64,000 nt of DNA from Pycnopodia helianthoides (GCA_032158295.1 CM063260.1:14703452-14767451); one strand, 5' to 3'; shown: positions 10,499 through 22,496, numbered from the stretch's first letter. Notes: generated by a model from the sequence alone, not told the origin. Translations and numbers: made by a program.

Positions 10499-12869
10499 TT
10501 AAGTTGATTCAACTAAGTTAGTTTGTATGAAACATTTATCGATTCTGCTTTAAATTTGCTTTTAAACTTTTGAAGCTGCGTGAATCGGGTGCCCCTCCAA
10601 CCCGACAAACCGTTGACTTGTTGAGCTAAAACAAAAAAAATAAAAAATTGTATTGGTTTTTAAACTTACACTTTACTCTTTAGCTTGCAAATGGAAATGT
10701 TGCTACGTGGTAGACAGGCCTGTAAAAAAGTTCCAAGTAAAGGGTTACCGGAGTTGATGAGTGTGTCTCGCCGGGATGGGACAGTTTGCTACTGACAAGG
10801 CCGTCAGTGCGGTTTTTGCCGGGCGGTACCCAGTTATCCGCTGAGAGGACCTATGGGCCATCGTAATTCTCACGTGGATGACATACCTTAGGAAAGGCTT
10901 GAATAAAGCCTACAGCTTGTTGTGGTTTTATGTTGTTCTTAAGTGTCCACCCCAACGCGAGTGAACCAACATTGGACGAGGATTTCAAGAGGTACAATTA
11001 AATGTCAGTTTGCCAGTTTGTTCGAATTTATTTAAAACCACGTAGTATTTTCTATTTGTTGTGCCTAATCGATTTGTCATACTTTGAATTATAACAGTGT
11101 TTTTGTTATTTCGAGAGTTACGTCCGTGTCAATGACTCCGTTTCCGTGTGCGTATAGGGATGACCCATCGTTATCAGTCTAAACAGAGCGCTGCAAGGGT
11201 CAGGTCTGTGACACAGACCCCCCACCCCAAACACTTAGAATTGGGGGTAAATTTTGACCCAAGTAATTATTGTTTTCATATGTTTTTGTTTAGAGTGTAT
11301 GCACAACACAAACAAATGAAGGCAAATTCGACTGGAGACATGTAATTCAACAACATGTTATTATTTTTTGTTTTATGCTGGATAAAAAGAAAAAAAAGTA
11401 CAACTTTAAAAATTGCATTTGTGTTACCCTTGGAAGGCTTATTGGGAGGCATCAACACTACCCAAGAAAAGTAAAATATTTATAATACATTACGCGGCGA
11501 CCACTTGGTGTCACTTGGATTTACTCAGACCACGGGGCTGACTGGGAAGTTTATGTGCCACAATTCCCAATTGTCTATGGATATGTAGTAATTTCGGGCC
11601 ACCAAAGCCAGTTATGCTCATGATTACAACAACAGACTCTTTCAAAACGTTCGGTGACTAGGCTGGTAACTTGGCAAAGTTCGAGTATGGTGTCCTGTCC
11701 TGCACTCTAATCAACTCAAATTTCCCTATGTGAACTTCAGAGTTGACGGAGTTGATGTAGTTTCTACTGAGTTACAGAAAAAAAGGAAAATGATTGAAGC
11801 AAATTCTCAGTTTAAGCTAGGTAAAAAAACATGTGTAAAAATAACTCTGGAATGTCCCAGAACGCACCAGGCAGCATTTAATGTCACTGTTTCACAGGTG
11901 ACCTAAAAACAGGCCTCAGACCCGATGCCGTAAAGGCTTCCAGGTTCGCTTGTTCTTCTCTAAAATCGTCTTATGCTTAACATGCACTTAAATCCTGGCT
12001 AGAATGGTTGTTGTACACAAACGGCAAGTATCTTATCCATCCCCCCTATCAAAATAAACACAGTTAAACTATCAATAAAAGTATTGTTTTCTACTATCCT
12101 ACATTGCATCAGATAGTAGAAAGTCTTTAAAGGAAAACGAAGAAGAAAAATAAAAACAGTGGGGAACGGCTCCCAAGAGCGGGCCGCAGTACCCCTACGT
12201 CGTAAAGGCTTAGTTTGCGCTCGTTCTTTTCGCAAATGCCTAAACTATCCATGCGACTATACCGTCATTGTTGTTTACAATTGTTCGCCAATGTTCGTCT
12301 GCTTTTTAAATTGTGCCAGTTTCGTCGTAAAAATATTGCAAGATGACAACAGATCGTCTCCAAAGAAGAGGAATTGTCATTGTACAAAACCCCATGGACC
12401 CCATCAAAGAGTTTGCAACAATTCACCATGACAATTGTTTTTTCTTCTTCGTTTTCCTTTAAAGACTCCGAGGGTGCACCGTGGACCCCATAACGGCGTG
12501 CAACAATTGTAAAGTGTTAAATGTTAATGTAGCTTTCAACCAAAACGTAAAACAAATGAAACGATAGCAGGGTCAGGTCAAATGACGCAATCTTGCTAAT
12601 TCGGGTTTGTTCCATTTTTCCCAAAAAGTTTTTGAATATCTGTATAGAGTTTTTGCGCAGAGTGCAAAGCATTTGTTGATGAACAGACAGTCCGCAACGC
12701 CCGATGTCAACAATGCCATTGATCGAACAAGACGTTGAACTGATTCTCAGCGATGAATTTCTTAGCGAGCACAAATAATAATTTGAACAAACTCTTTACA
12801 CAAAACTATATATATGGTGAAAAAAAACAGTCGAAGTTAAAATGCACTTCATGAATCTAAAAACCAAAG

Positions 12870-13140
12870 CCTGGGCCCAAACACTTACCTTGGTGTGTGT
12901 TCTTGTAGTCCAAACCTTCTCGGTTCCTCTTTTCCGATAATATGCAAAGTTTTTTTTATGAACACTGCTGCTGCCACAGCTCGTTTAAATACTATTGTGT
13001 TTCCATTGAAGTCACCAGCAATCTACTTTGGGTTATGATTGACAGTCGATGAGCAGCCAATCATACATACGTGTTAAAGTCACTGGTTGAAGGAAGTGAC
13101 CTACTCTATCACTGGTTTGGATAAGGCTGTATGTTACGAA
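12870..13140 (-). promoter_or_regulatory. Promoter-like block with 5' exon and donor in repeat A1
   Basis: Minus strand: a CCAAT-type box, a TATTTAAA-like element, then a short exon ending CACCAAG before the donor GTAAGTGT (exon end at 12889). The same arrangement is kept in A2 (ending 31396) and A4 (ending 22699). This points to a transcription start carried by the repeat. Confidence 0.45.
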
Positions 13141-13690
13141 TGAAGGTCAATTGTGGTAAACTTTCTAGTATAGTTCATGGACATCATGTGTTTACATGTA
13201 TATCCGCCTTACTACGTTACTTTGCCACATTGCTTCCTGAAGTACCAGGCCAGTTTCCTTCCATTTTCGCTCATATGACGTCAGTCAATAATGCAATTGC
13301 CACTTCAAGAGTTAAAGTGCAAGTTTTGTTTAAAATAATAAAACTGTTTAAATGAAATTGTTACTGGAAAGATATACAGTTTAAAGGAACATTACAAAAT
13401 TGGTTTTTGCTAACAAAACAGTTGCTGGCAGTGTTAGCACTTTATTAAATCCACCATATACATAAACTGACAAACCTGTAGAAGTTTGAGATCGATCGGC
13501 CATCTGGGTAACGAGGAAATTGTGAAAACCCGATTACACATTTGCATGAAATCATATAGATTCAACACATGAAAAAAACGCTCACTTAGCGATAAACTCC
13601 AATCGGAAAATTAGTTTATTCATTTCTCATCAAATATGGCATTTCAGACAGAAACATTTCAAGGGATGTTTTTTTTTACTATCATCACCA

Positions 13691-14622
13691 AACAGGTTCA
13701 CATTTAACTAAACTTTTTTTCACATTTCACATTTATTTCAAAATACATAGCATTCGTTCTTAAAGTTGTCTCTAAAATGTAAAAATCATGCTATTTTTGT
13801 TCATAAAATATTGCTGGAGGCACAAAGTTAGAACCTGGTGCACTTTAAACAAATTTATTTACAGTTTTTTGATTAATTCATTTTTGTTAACAAACAAATT
13901 TGAAAAATTGCGTACTCATACTTATTCCTGCATCATACAATTAAAAAAAATACGCACACCTTTTTATTAACAATTATGTACTTCACTATTGAAAAAGCTG
14001 ACAAAAATAAAAGTTTAATTGTGGTTCGAATTGATATAATTTAGGTCAAGGGATAGAATTTTCTATCCCGTGTTCCTCAAACCCAGCCAAAAAGATGAGG
14101 GGATAGAATTTTATATCCCTTGTTCCTCAAACCCAGCCAAAAAGATGAGGGGATAGAATTTTCTATCTCTTGTTCCTCAGATCCAGCAGAAAAGATGAGG
14201 GGATAGAATTTTCTATCCCTTGTTCCTCAGATCCAGCAGAAAAGATGAGGGGATAGAATTTTCTATCCCTTGCTCCTCAAACCTAGCCGAAAAGTGGAAG
14301 GGAAAGATTTTTGTATCATTTGCTGCTCAAACCAAGCAAAAAAAGAGGAGGGGACAGATTTTTTTATCCCTTGGACCCCAAACATGACAAAATGTGCGTT
14401 ATATTGCCAACAAATAACTGGAATTTATTAACTTTTTAATTGTTAGCTTTAAAAAACTAGATTGATTTCTAAAATCTGGAGCATGTTTTTCACAATTTAG
14501 AGGGAAAAGTGGTAAAAGACAAATTTGTTGCTTTAAAATCCTGTTTCGATTGAAATTTTCGGACTGGCAATTTGAAGCAGTAAATTTGAACGTGAAAAAA
14601 TGCAGTTAAATGTGAACCTGTT
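13691..14622. mobile_element. MITE nested inside a MITE, 19-bp perfect TIRs
   Basis: The left end AACAGGTTCACATTTAACT is matched exactly by the reverse complement at 14604-14622. A 4-bp duplication ACCA flanks it (13687-13690, 14623-14626). The uninterrupted context is seen in the family-1 copy at 7979-8365. It is 932 bp long, holds no transposase and carries a 50-bp minisatellite. The superfamily is undetermined. Confidence 0.85.
14051..14400 (+). repeat. 50-bp minisatellite, seven units
   Basis: Units start at 14051, 14101, 14151, 14201, 14251, 14301 and about 14352. Each opens with the imperfect palindrome GGATAGAATTTTCTATCC, followed by 'tgttcctcaaacc'. Related units occur inverted at 63190-63300. 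Confidence 0.92.
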
Positions 14623-15139
14623 ACCATTAGACCGTGTAAGTTGTATGTAAATCTGTGATAAAAAAAGTATATTTTACAAGTTTTTTTCTTACCAATTCTG
14701 TAATGTTCCTTTAACCTGCACCCTCTCTTGTTAGACATCATGTTCACTAACCCTAACAATGTCGTATTTTTGTCGAAATAGTGTACATGGTTTCAGAGTT
14801 TGTCCAAAATCGAAATGCAAGAAAGTGTAAAGTTACTCACGATGTTTTGTTTTGACTTTGATGCCGGTTACTACTTCATTTTGTGACATTTCAAAACTAA
14901 GGGTCATAATATCAACACGAATCTGACGGAATTGTTGTTTTCCTCTCAAAGGCAACCGTTCATTTGTTTTACATGACAGGTAGGTGTTCAAATTTAAGGC
15001 CGTTTGACCTAAATTGTACTGCGAAATTATATACATGTCAAGCCTTTATTGCTATCAATAGAATAGTCGTATTTATTTGCTTTATTTGCCGTTTATTACG
15101 ATATTATTAAGTTCAGGTTTTTACTTATTTGTATTATTT

Positions 15140-15761
15140 CGTCACCGTTTTCACGAAGAGACAATTCTGACAAAAAGTGTACATTTTGGCAAACCGATGT
15201 TTTTACATATTTTAAAAGTTACTATTGACATCAACATTTTCCCCAAATTTCAAGTGATAAAACGATATACTTTTTGAATTACACTTATTAGCAAAAGGAC
15301 AATTTTACCAAACTTTAAGGTTTTCTTTTTCACGAACAGACAATTTTAGATTTGTCATTTGTTACATTGAAGTATATAGCGCTGGCTCGGTGCCAAAAAC
15401 GAATACTCTGCGTTTTACGTTTTCACGAAGGGACAATAATGTATGACCTAGATAAATTCGTTTTCACGAACAGACAATCATCGTTTACGCATTGGTTTGT
15501 ACACAACGCTCACACGACGCGCTGCACACTCACCTCGTTTTGCAGTTAATTACTCATTAATAAAACCAATTATAATTAAAAGAGCAAAACATTTGCACGA
15601 TTTAAGATCTCCACTTTCATGCTTGGAAAAATTTAAACGTTTCAATGACAAACAGTGTCCGAAACAGTGATTTCAAAAATAGTTTAACTTCAAACGGGGT
15701 TTTCTCCAAACAAGAATGTTTGTTGAATGACCAAAATTGTCTCTTCGTGAAAACGGTGACG
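15140..15761. mobile_element. MITE with 27-bp perfect palindromic ends
   Basis: The ends start CGTCACCGTTTTCACGAAGA and are perfect inverted copies over 27 bp. Flanking ATTT (15136-15139, 15762-15765) is present once in A2 near 30380. The interior repeats the motif TTTTCACGAAnnGACAAT about four times in direct orientation (near 15148, 15329, 15419 and 15461). Such subterminal copies may be transposase binding sites. It is 622 bp long and non-coding. Confidence 0.85.
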
Positions 15762-16105
15762 ATTTGTTTATATATTTATTTGTTATTATCCAATAATGCA
15801 GTACAACTTTCCTGATCAAAATTGCGAAGTTAAAAAAACTTAAACTTTGGGATTTTAAAAACTTGATGGTTTTCCTGTTGAGTTTAATATCATCATCACA
15901 GTGATACAAACATTACTCGCAAATAATTATTCAAAATAATGCTAATGTGTTACTTTTTATTAAGTATTCAGTTTTGTGTGGTTGAGATTGGTAATTCAAT
16001 CAGGGTAACAAGTGTCTGCTGCTAAAGGGACTGTGTCGTATTGATTGAACTCTAGAGTTCCTCCCAGTTACTGCCCACAGGTGACTTGTTAATTAAAAAC
16101 GGACA

Positions 16106-16390
16106 GTGGACTACAGTTCGATGGCATCACCCAAGGTTAAACCCATCAGCCAGCTTGTATTTTCACGATTAAAACTATTTTGGGGTAAAAATGTAACATT
16201 TTGGTAAAAACAAATACTTTAGTTTAAAACCGGAGTATTTCCGTTAAATTAAAGCACAGTAAAGGTAGTTTGCCTTCTTATTGAAATCTGAAGTTGATTA
16301 ATCTACCTTGAAATAATCTTTGCGCTAAAAACTTGCCCAAATAAATAGAACAAACAAATAAACACAAGGAATCAAAGAGGGGGAATTGTT
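16106..16390. other. Spacer, nothing recognised
   Basis: Sequence beyond the end of repeat A1 similarity. No gene or repeat identified. Confidence 0.4.
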
Positions 16391-16672
16391 TTATTCGCAT
16401 TGAAATCCACTCGCCTTTCCGCGGTGTTCGTCGGCCAGAAGAGATCCGTTTGCATCGATGTCATCTCCTGCTGGAATACCTACAATAACCAAGGGGCCAT
16501 CCTCCTCATCACTGCTGTCAGGGTTGATATCTTCGTTATCTTCCGATAAAAATGGCGATGTGGAATCAGTTTCCGAATCGGTTTCTGATTCCACATCGTC
16601 ATTTTCACATCGGTTCAGTTGAGTTGAACACAGTTGACTGCAACCTCGTCCCCATGGTTTACTTTTTTCCAA
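16391..16672 (-). CDS. Acidic Ser/Glu/Asp-rich open frame, possible terminal exon
   Basis: An open minus-strand frame of about 93 codons with no ATG at its start, rich in acidic and Ser/Thr residues (ESETDSETDST, then DSSDEEDGPLVIVG), ending FQCE-stop. The composition is unlike the random frames nearby and would suit a disordered region of a nuclear protein. No confident acceptor was found. An inverted repeat ('ggggacgaggttg' at 16640 and 16700) surrounds its beginning. The function is not recognisable, and a chance or repeat-derived frame remains possible. Confidence 0.22.
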   Translation of the reverse strand: MEKSKPWGRGCSQLCSTQLNRCENDDVESETDSETDSTSPFLSEDNEDINPDSSDEEDGPLVIVGIPAGDDIDANGSLLADEHRGKASGFQCE

Positions 16673-16789
16673 CCTTGTTTACAACTGCTCGACACACACT
16701 GGGGACGAGGTTGAGTTGACTGTATTTTCGCGTGGTACGCACATAATAAACAGTCACATGATAGTCACCTGACAGAGAATAAACAACCG

Positions 16790-16912
16790 ATATCGTTAAG
16801 TGCCTTGCTCAAGGGCACAAGTGTCATGACCGAACCCACACTGTGCTGCTGACAACACCAGAGCTTGGGTCCGGTGAACTTGACCACTCGGCCACGACAC
16901 GCCACGAAGAAT
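16790..16912 (-). mobile_element. tRNA-derived SINE head, copy 1
   Basis: The minus strand reads GTGTCGTGGCCGAGTGG (A-box region), an AAG-centred anticodon-like loop, a long variable region, then GTGGGTTCGGTC (B-box region) and the tail 'gacacttgtgcccttgag'. Leu/Ser-type tRNA architecture. A related copy lies at 61932-62035 (+). Confidence 0.65.
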
Positions 16913-17711
16913 TGGTTGGCCCGAGGCTAAGAGATTAATTTGAAATGCCTAGTGGCAATTCTTAATGGGCGGTCATTATTTGATTTTCTTTTTATTCAAA
17001 GAATCAATCCTATGTAATTTGACATTTTCCATGCCAATTTGTAAAAGGTCTCAAAATGGAACTTGGAACGTTGAGACCTTTTACAATATTTTGTGTGGAG
17101 TACACCACATTTATTTTCAAATACAACACAAATACTATAGAACAGCACAGTCACCTGTGTGAAGGGCAAATAGTCAACACGAGGCTTGCTACAATACACA
17201 AACAAATTTACTTACAATTACTCGATTCAAAAGTAGCCCTACAATTGACTAATATTTTTCTTATAAAAGGATGATTAATAGAAAGCAATACTCACACAGT
17301 TCTAGTACACTATCCCTCCCTACTGAATAGTATTTAGAGCATGGCTCTGGCCATGCTCCCTACATAGTAGAAATAAATACTACTCGAAAATAAATGTGCT
17401 CCCTCTTGCTCAAAGCCAAAAAATGGAAAGGAGAGTGAGCCTAAAGGTCGCGACTTTTTCATTGTTAATATGGTAATCACAAAGTTGAATTAGACAGTTG
17501 ATTACTGAGGGCGCACTTGAGTTCCTTACAGTATTTTATTAATTCTATGATTTTTGTTAATGATTATATAATGTTCATGTCAAATAACAACCAAACAGAT
17601 TACCTAAACAGCATCCATCTTAGTTTATATTACTACGCATGATTTCTAACCAGGCCAATGTTGCTCCACGCATGTACAATTTATACCATGGGCTGTGTCG
17701 TCATTATCATA
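16913..17711. other. No gene recognised
   Basis: Contains a local inverted repeat 'ggtctcaaa' to 'ttgagacc' around 17047-17080, which opens frames on both strands. No conserved coding or splice signal was seen. Confidence 0.4.
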
Positions 17712-17805
17712 AGCCCTTTTTTCGAAACGACCGGCTTCGGCTTCAGGCTTCGGCTTCACTTTGTTAGGCTTTGAGTCGTGTCGAACGAGTTGTTTGTTGA
17801 CAAGA

Positions 17806-17955
17806 ATGGAGGACGAATTTATCGGTGCTGTTTTAGTTATACTGCAAACAATCACCCTTTTCACCGTTAATGGACATACACTTGCTAGAAGACGTCTGTT
17901 AGCAATTGATATATTGCAGCAAAATAACATGAGTATAATTACAGGATTCGTTTGA
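17806..17955 (+). CDS. Small hydrophobic ORF next to the left inverted repeat (49 aa)
   Basis: ATG in fair context (caagaATGg). The peptide starts MEDEFIGAVLVILQTITLF, then has a basic ARRR patch and ends SIITGFV. It begins about 45 bp inside the left inverted repeat. It is not recognised. It could be the start of an exon of the enclosing element or chance. Confidence 0.2.
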   Translation: MEDEFIGAVLVILQTITLFTVNGHTLARRRLLAIDILQQNNMSIITGFV

Positions 17956-18386
17956 GTACTGGACGTGCTGTTGAGAGACTAAAAAAGAGGGTTTATGGAA
18001 ATTAGGAAATTTGTATAATTGATTGAACGTTATGATATGGATAGGAATTATCCATCAGTGTATAGTTGGATGATTTTGTTTATTTATTTATTTTTTTATT
18101 GGGGGGGGGGGTGCATTCATTTACTCTCAAGCTACATTTTAACTCTCCTTCCGTTTAGTTCTGTTGAGTAATTATTGAAGGATTCAGTTACGTACGACCA
18201 ATACATTTGGTGTTTTACCAAGTGAGGCGGTTCGCACCACAGCGATGTTACAAAAAATGGGAATAACTAAATGATGATGAAAGGGAAAACCAGCAACAAA
18301 CAAATGGGTACAGGTCCAGACGTTGTATACAATTAGGGAATAACAGTGTGGTGAGCCGGTCTTCACTGCGTGGTAATGACCGGGCT

Positions 18387-18443
18387 GGTGGCTGGCCGCT
18401 GTTAATGGACTGAGGCGAGGTCCATTAACAGCGGCCAGCCACC
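18387..18443. repeat. Perfect 24-bp inverted repeat hairpin
   Basis: The left arm 18387-18410 begins GGTGGCTGGCCGCTG. The right arm 18420-18443 is its exact complement. The loop is 9 bp (TGAGGCGAG). In RNA or single-stranded DNA this would form a very stable GC-rich hairpin. No terminator role is expected in an animal genome. Confidence 0.9.
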
Positions 18444-19296
18444 AACCAATTGCCTTATAACGAAAAAACTGTAAAAATCGTCAGAATTTGTTATTTTTTT
18501 TTAGCCGTTATTTTTTGAAATGTTCTACTTATGTTCAAGGGCCAATCCTTTGGCTGTTCAACTTTTGTGTGGTACCTAATCTCTTACACATAATTAACTG
18601 TTTATACATATTTTCAAGAACCAGACTATGACTTTGCATTATTTTGGTTTCATGCGCGTACCAGCTTCATCAAATTGATACGTTGTCTGCGCGTTCACGC
18701 CTACGCGTGGTATGTTTCCGCACGCGGCACCATCTGTCCTGCTCAAAAAATAAAAAAAATAATAATATACGCACAAAGAAATGAGTTGATTTGATACCGG
18801 TAGTTGCGCGCAATAGTGCATAGGATTTTACACAACAATGTGCTTGTCAATGGGCCATTTATTCGCTAGTTTACTGAGCCGGTCTTTATATCACTTGTTA
18901 ATACAACCCCACGTGACCAGTCATTGACCAATCAAAGGTGTTTTTTAATCATAAATAACGAAAATATTAATTTATTTACAAACAGCAAATGCGAATCAAG
19001 GAAACTTACAATCAGTAATAAATGTACAGCATGAATTAAAGCGGCTTGGTATACATAAATGAGCAATAATATGTGGCCAAATTAGAGATTTAAATTCCGT
19101 AAATAAATGCCACCTGCTCAACCAACTCAGGTCTCGGGAATGGGGAGTCCGGCGCCAACCAAACAGTCACACGGAGCAGGGTAGTGGTTAGTCCTCACAA
19201 CGGGCTTCTCGTCAGTCCAAGCCCATAGCCAGCGACCACGCCCAAGTGTCGTCCTGCCAGTGGTAGTAGCGCCGTCAATTCCCGTGGTGTGGCTGG

Positions 19297-19545
19297 TCAG
19301 CATCCCATCTCGAGCTCTGAGTCAAAGGAGGCCGCAGCGTAGGCATACAATGCTTTTTTTATACGCACATTAGACTTTAAATAAATACAACCACTTGCTA
19401 AAGTAATAAAAAAGCTAAGGACCCAGCAGAAAGGAACGGCTAAACTAAGAGTGCTCATCTCGGCATTAATGTGGCTAAAAGGAACTCCAAAAGAAATTAG
19501 ATGGTACACCTGGTACAAACTCTGACCATAACAACACTTACCCAT
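19297..19545 (-). CDS. Weak ORF with one membrane-like segment
   Basis: An 82-codon minus-strand frame. An internal stretch (LSLAVPFCWVLSFFITLASG) looks like a membrane helix, followed by YLKSNVRIKKALYAYAAA. The first codons overlap a good donor (ATGG then GTAAGTGTTG), and 'ttccttttag' lies about 70 bp on, so the beginning may be a small intron. No family is recognised and the assignment is tentative. Confidence 0.15.
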   Translation of the reverse strand: MGKCCYGQSLYQVYHLISFGVPFSHINAEMSTLSLAVPFCWVLSFFITLASGCIYLKSNVRIKKALYAYAAASFDSELEMGC

Positions 19546-20698
19546 AATACAACTAAATTAAATCTTGTAATGCTTGTCCAAATTAAATCAGCTCAAATTT
19601 GAAAATAAGTAGGTATTTTTCTCATTTCCATTTTGATGTTGCAAAAACAAATCTGGTAATCCTACATTTTTTTTTGAGCTACATTAAACCCCGAGGTTTC
19701 GTGGATTTTACCCCCAAATTGGAGCCCTGATTCTGTATCAAAACACATTATAAATTGTTCACATTACAAACTATTTCAGTATCTATAAATATGTTAGTGT
19801 TTTTAGTTTGTTTAATGTTTAGTGTGTACTATTCATAGTTAACACAAATTATCGGCCTTCCATATGAAATATAGTTTCGGCACTCGCCAGTTTCCATAAT
19901 GGAAAAATTCCGGTGTGAAAAAAAGGCCATTGCTCGCGATAATATGGTTGATAAACAACTCATCTGAACTGCCAATGTGATTATTATTGATGCAAAAGAG
20001 TATTATAAAAATGCATAAAAGGTCCAAGCAAGTTCTAACAGCAATGAACTGTCTGGTCAAATCAACTGACCCTGTTAGAGAAAAGTAAGTAACTAATAGA
20101 CTTGACAGGATGATGTGATATTAAAAGTTGAAATGTCTTGGACCTCATGGAGTCATGAAACAAAAAAGTCATTATAAAACAAAGTTAATACATGGGCAGA
20201 AATCATGATTGCCCATGCGTATGCCATGCAATAATTCAATTGCAATAGCACCAACTCACATAAAAAAAAGCTCTGGAACTAGGTAAAACGACCGTGTAGG
20301 CAGCGACGTACTTTAAACAAGTTTAAACTACTGACCCTAGTACAGTCGTTTGACCAGTTTCGCGTTATTTACCAGTTTCTGATCACTTCGACCTGCAATA
20401 CTCACATAATTTAGTAACTTCTGACATTACCAATATGTCGATACATGTGAAGAATAACATCAAATAAACCAACAAACCCTAACAAAGTGCTAAACATCAT
20501 CGACAGATAAATTATGGCAATTTGTCTGATGTTTGTCTGCAATAACTATCATTATTATAAACAATTAATGTTGGTTGAATGAATGTTAAATGTAATGCAC
20601 ATGCTTTACCCACTTCCCGATCAAAAGAGTTAACACCCAGTTGCTACAAAGTATCTTAAACCCGTATTATTACAAAGAAACAGTATAAAGTAACTTAC

Positions 20699-20835
20699 TC
20701 GATTTCAAACAGACATAGTTCTTTACTTTCGTGGTCCTGGCCTTATAACTCAGGTTCCGTTGAGCGAGGCCTTGACAGAGAGAGAGAACTCATTGTTACG
20801 ACACAAGATGGCGCCCTTTCCTAAAACCCCAAAAC
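20699..20835 (-). other. Possible 5' exon with splice donor
   Basis: The minus strand has 'gcgccatcttgtgtcg', a short upstream frame, then 'aaatcga' followed by GTAAGTTAC. This resembles a non-coding first exon of an unidentified minus-strand transcript. The evidence is the donor only. Confidence 0.22.
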
Positions 20836-22496
20836 CTTGAACTGTACTTTGTGTGTTGTTTGTGAAAAGAGGGAGTTGCGACTGTAAGAATAGCTAATCG
20901 GGTCACTGTTACTTTAGGTGTGCTTCACGTTTGTATTTGCCTGCGCTGTTGTTTTGTGTTTTTTTGTCGCTGGGTTTCTGCGTACTGTTGAAGTTTCTTA
21001 CAACATGACATTCGCTGGAGAATGAAGGTCAATGTATATTGGAACACTTCTCTGAAGTTTATGTCCTTTTGGAGACAGTTTTATGAACGGGAGTATGGGT
21101 TTGCAATAGAGGGCACGCTCTGATTCGGAAAAGATTCAACCGTCGATACTTTTTCCCGAAGCCTCTTCAAAATTATTAATAATTTGTGGCAATGGACATG
21201 ACGGATACTTGGTTTAAACTACTGATCAATTTTGTTCTTTAAGATGTCAATGAGATTCACAGCGTGAATTCAAAAGGTGATCTGGAGAATGGTTAATGGT
21301 CAAACGATCAGTACTAAGACTACACTTACACTACAATATTACTTAAGTAAAATTATTAAGTCGTACTAGCCTCAATTTGTTCCAAGACAAGGTCAATGAG
21401 AAAAGAGAGTGTATCAAGTTTCTAACCAAAATTTAAAATGGTTTTTACTCAAACTATAATTCCTTAAATCCTTTGAATTCGAAGGTATTCACTATTTAAA
21501 TGCATAATTGACTTGTCACGTGACAGCGATTTTTTTCTTGTAAATACGTCACAACGAAGCCAAGCAATTCACCTTTCTGGTTGGCTCTGTATTTTGAACA
21601 AAAACGAAGCCTTGGCTTCGAGCCGAAGCCGAAGCCGAAGCCGGTCGTTTCGAAAAGGGCCTATGTTCAACAAAATATGTCATTAGGTTGGTGAAAATGT
21701 TGTACAGCTAGCACAAGAGGGCGCAGGTTGAACTGTATATCTATAACAGACATGTAATACTTTTAAGACCGGCAGCGCCTATTGAAATCAACTTCTGGAT
21801 ACTGTAATTTTAACAGCACCCGACTATACCCCAAACCATGGGCAAAACCCGTAAAAACGCAAGCGAAACAACGTGTAAAGCAATGGGCGAGTGGGGAGAT
21901 GATAACATAAAATGTGTGTTTAAGTGGTTTGGAAATGAAATGTAATTTATTTGCTTTGTAATTGAATTTTTCTGTGATTTTTAGTTTTTTCAGGGATTTC
22001 CTAAAATTCAATATTATTTTAATTACAGTCCATCATCGGGTCGATGTCTCCTGAAATTTGTCTCCATGAAAGTGAGGACGCTGGTTCAAGGCTATGCCTA
22101 AACTTGTACAAAAAGTGTTGAAGCGCCTTCACTTCCTCCCATGGTTTCAGAAAGTCAAAAATGTAAGTATAGCGCCCCCTGTTGTCCGTTTATGGTATTA
22201 TACGTGGCCTATGTGATCTATATAGAGAGTTTATTTCATGCACACAGTATTTTTTGAAAAACTTGCACTTTAACTCTTGAATGGGCATTCCTTTTACAGA
22301 ATGTCGTCATATGAGCGGATATGGAAGGAAACTGGCCTGGTACTTCAGGAAGCAATGTGGCAGGATAACGTTGTAAGGCGGATATACATGTAAACACATG
22401 ATGTCCATGAACTATACTAGAAAGTTTACCACAATTGACCTTCATTCGTAACATACAGCCCCATCCGAACCAGTGATAGAGTATTAAAGTCACTTC

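Larger units (their letters stand above)
13385..14710. mobile_element. TTAA-site MITE, family 1, copy 2 (interrupted)
   Basis: TTAA at 13381-13384 and 14711-14714. The empty site is preserved in A2 near 30905-30912. Its ends match copy 1: left AGGAACATTACAAAATTGGT, right ACCAATTCTGTAATGTTCCT. The element proper is 13385-13690 plus 14623-14710, and a second element sits between. Confidence 0.88.
7795..16105 (-). repeat. Repeat A, copy 1 (with several insertions)
   Basis: Matches, in inverted orientation, A2 at 30068-34415 segment by segment. Examples: 8760-8940 with 33640-33790, 10700-10930 with 33140-33400, 11500-11900 with 32420-32830, 12870-13360 with 30950-31400, 14830-15070 with 30560-30800, and 15960-16105 with 30068-30190. 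The extra length is explained by the insertions listed separately. No intact protein spans it. Short frames such as 12517-12774 (-), with IGRCGLSVHQQMLCTL, recur in A2 and may be remains of a coding region. Confidence 0.75.
17712..21661. mobile_element. Candidate 3.95-kb element bounded by GGCTTCGG-rich inverted repeats
   Basis: The left boundary reads GCCCTTTTTTCGAAACGACC then GGCTTCGGCTTC. The right boundary read backwards is GGCCCTTTTCGAAACGACC then GGCTTCGGCTTCGG. The right end abuts the point where repeat A4 similarity begins (about 21664), which supports a real junction. A TA flanks both ends. No recognisable transposase is seen, and the pairing could also reflect two independent short repeats. 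Confidence 0.45.

Noticed and set aside
17646..17930. 94-codon minus-strand ORF with PKPEAEAGRFEKR segment
   Set aside because: It is created by reading through the GGCTTCGG-rich inverted repeat. The same repeat at 21600 gives comparable sequence.
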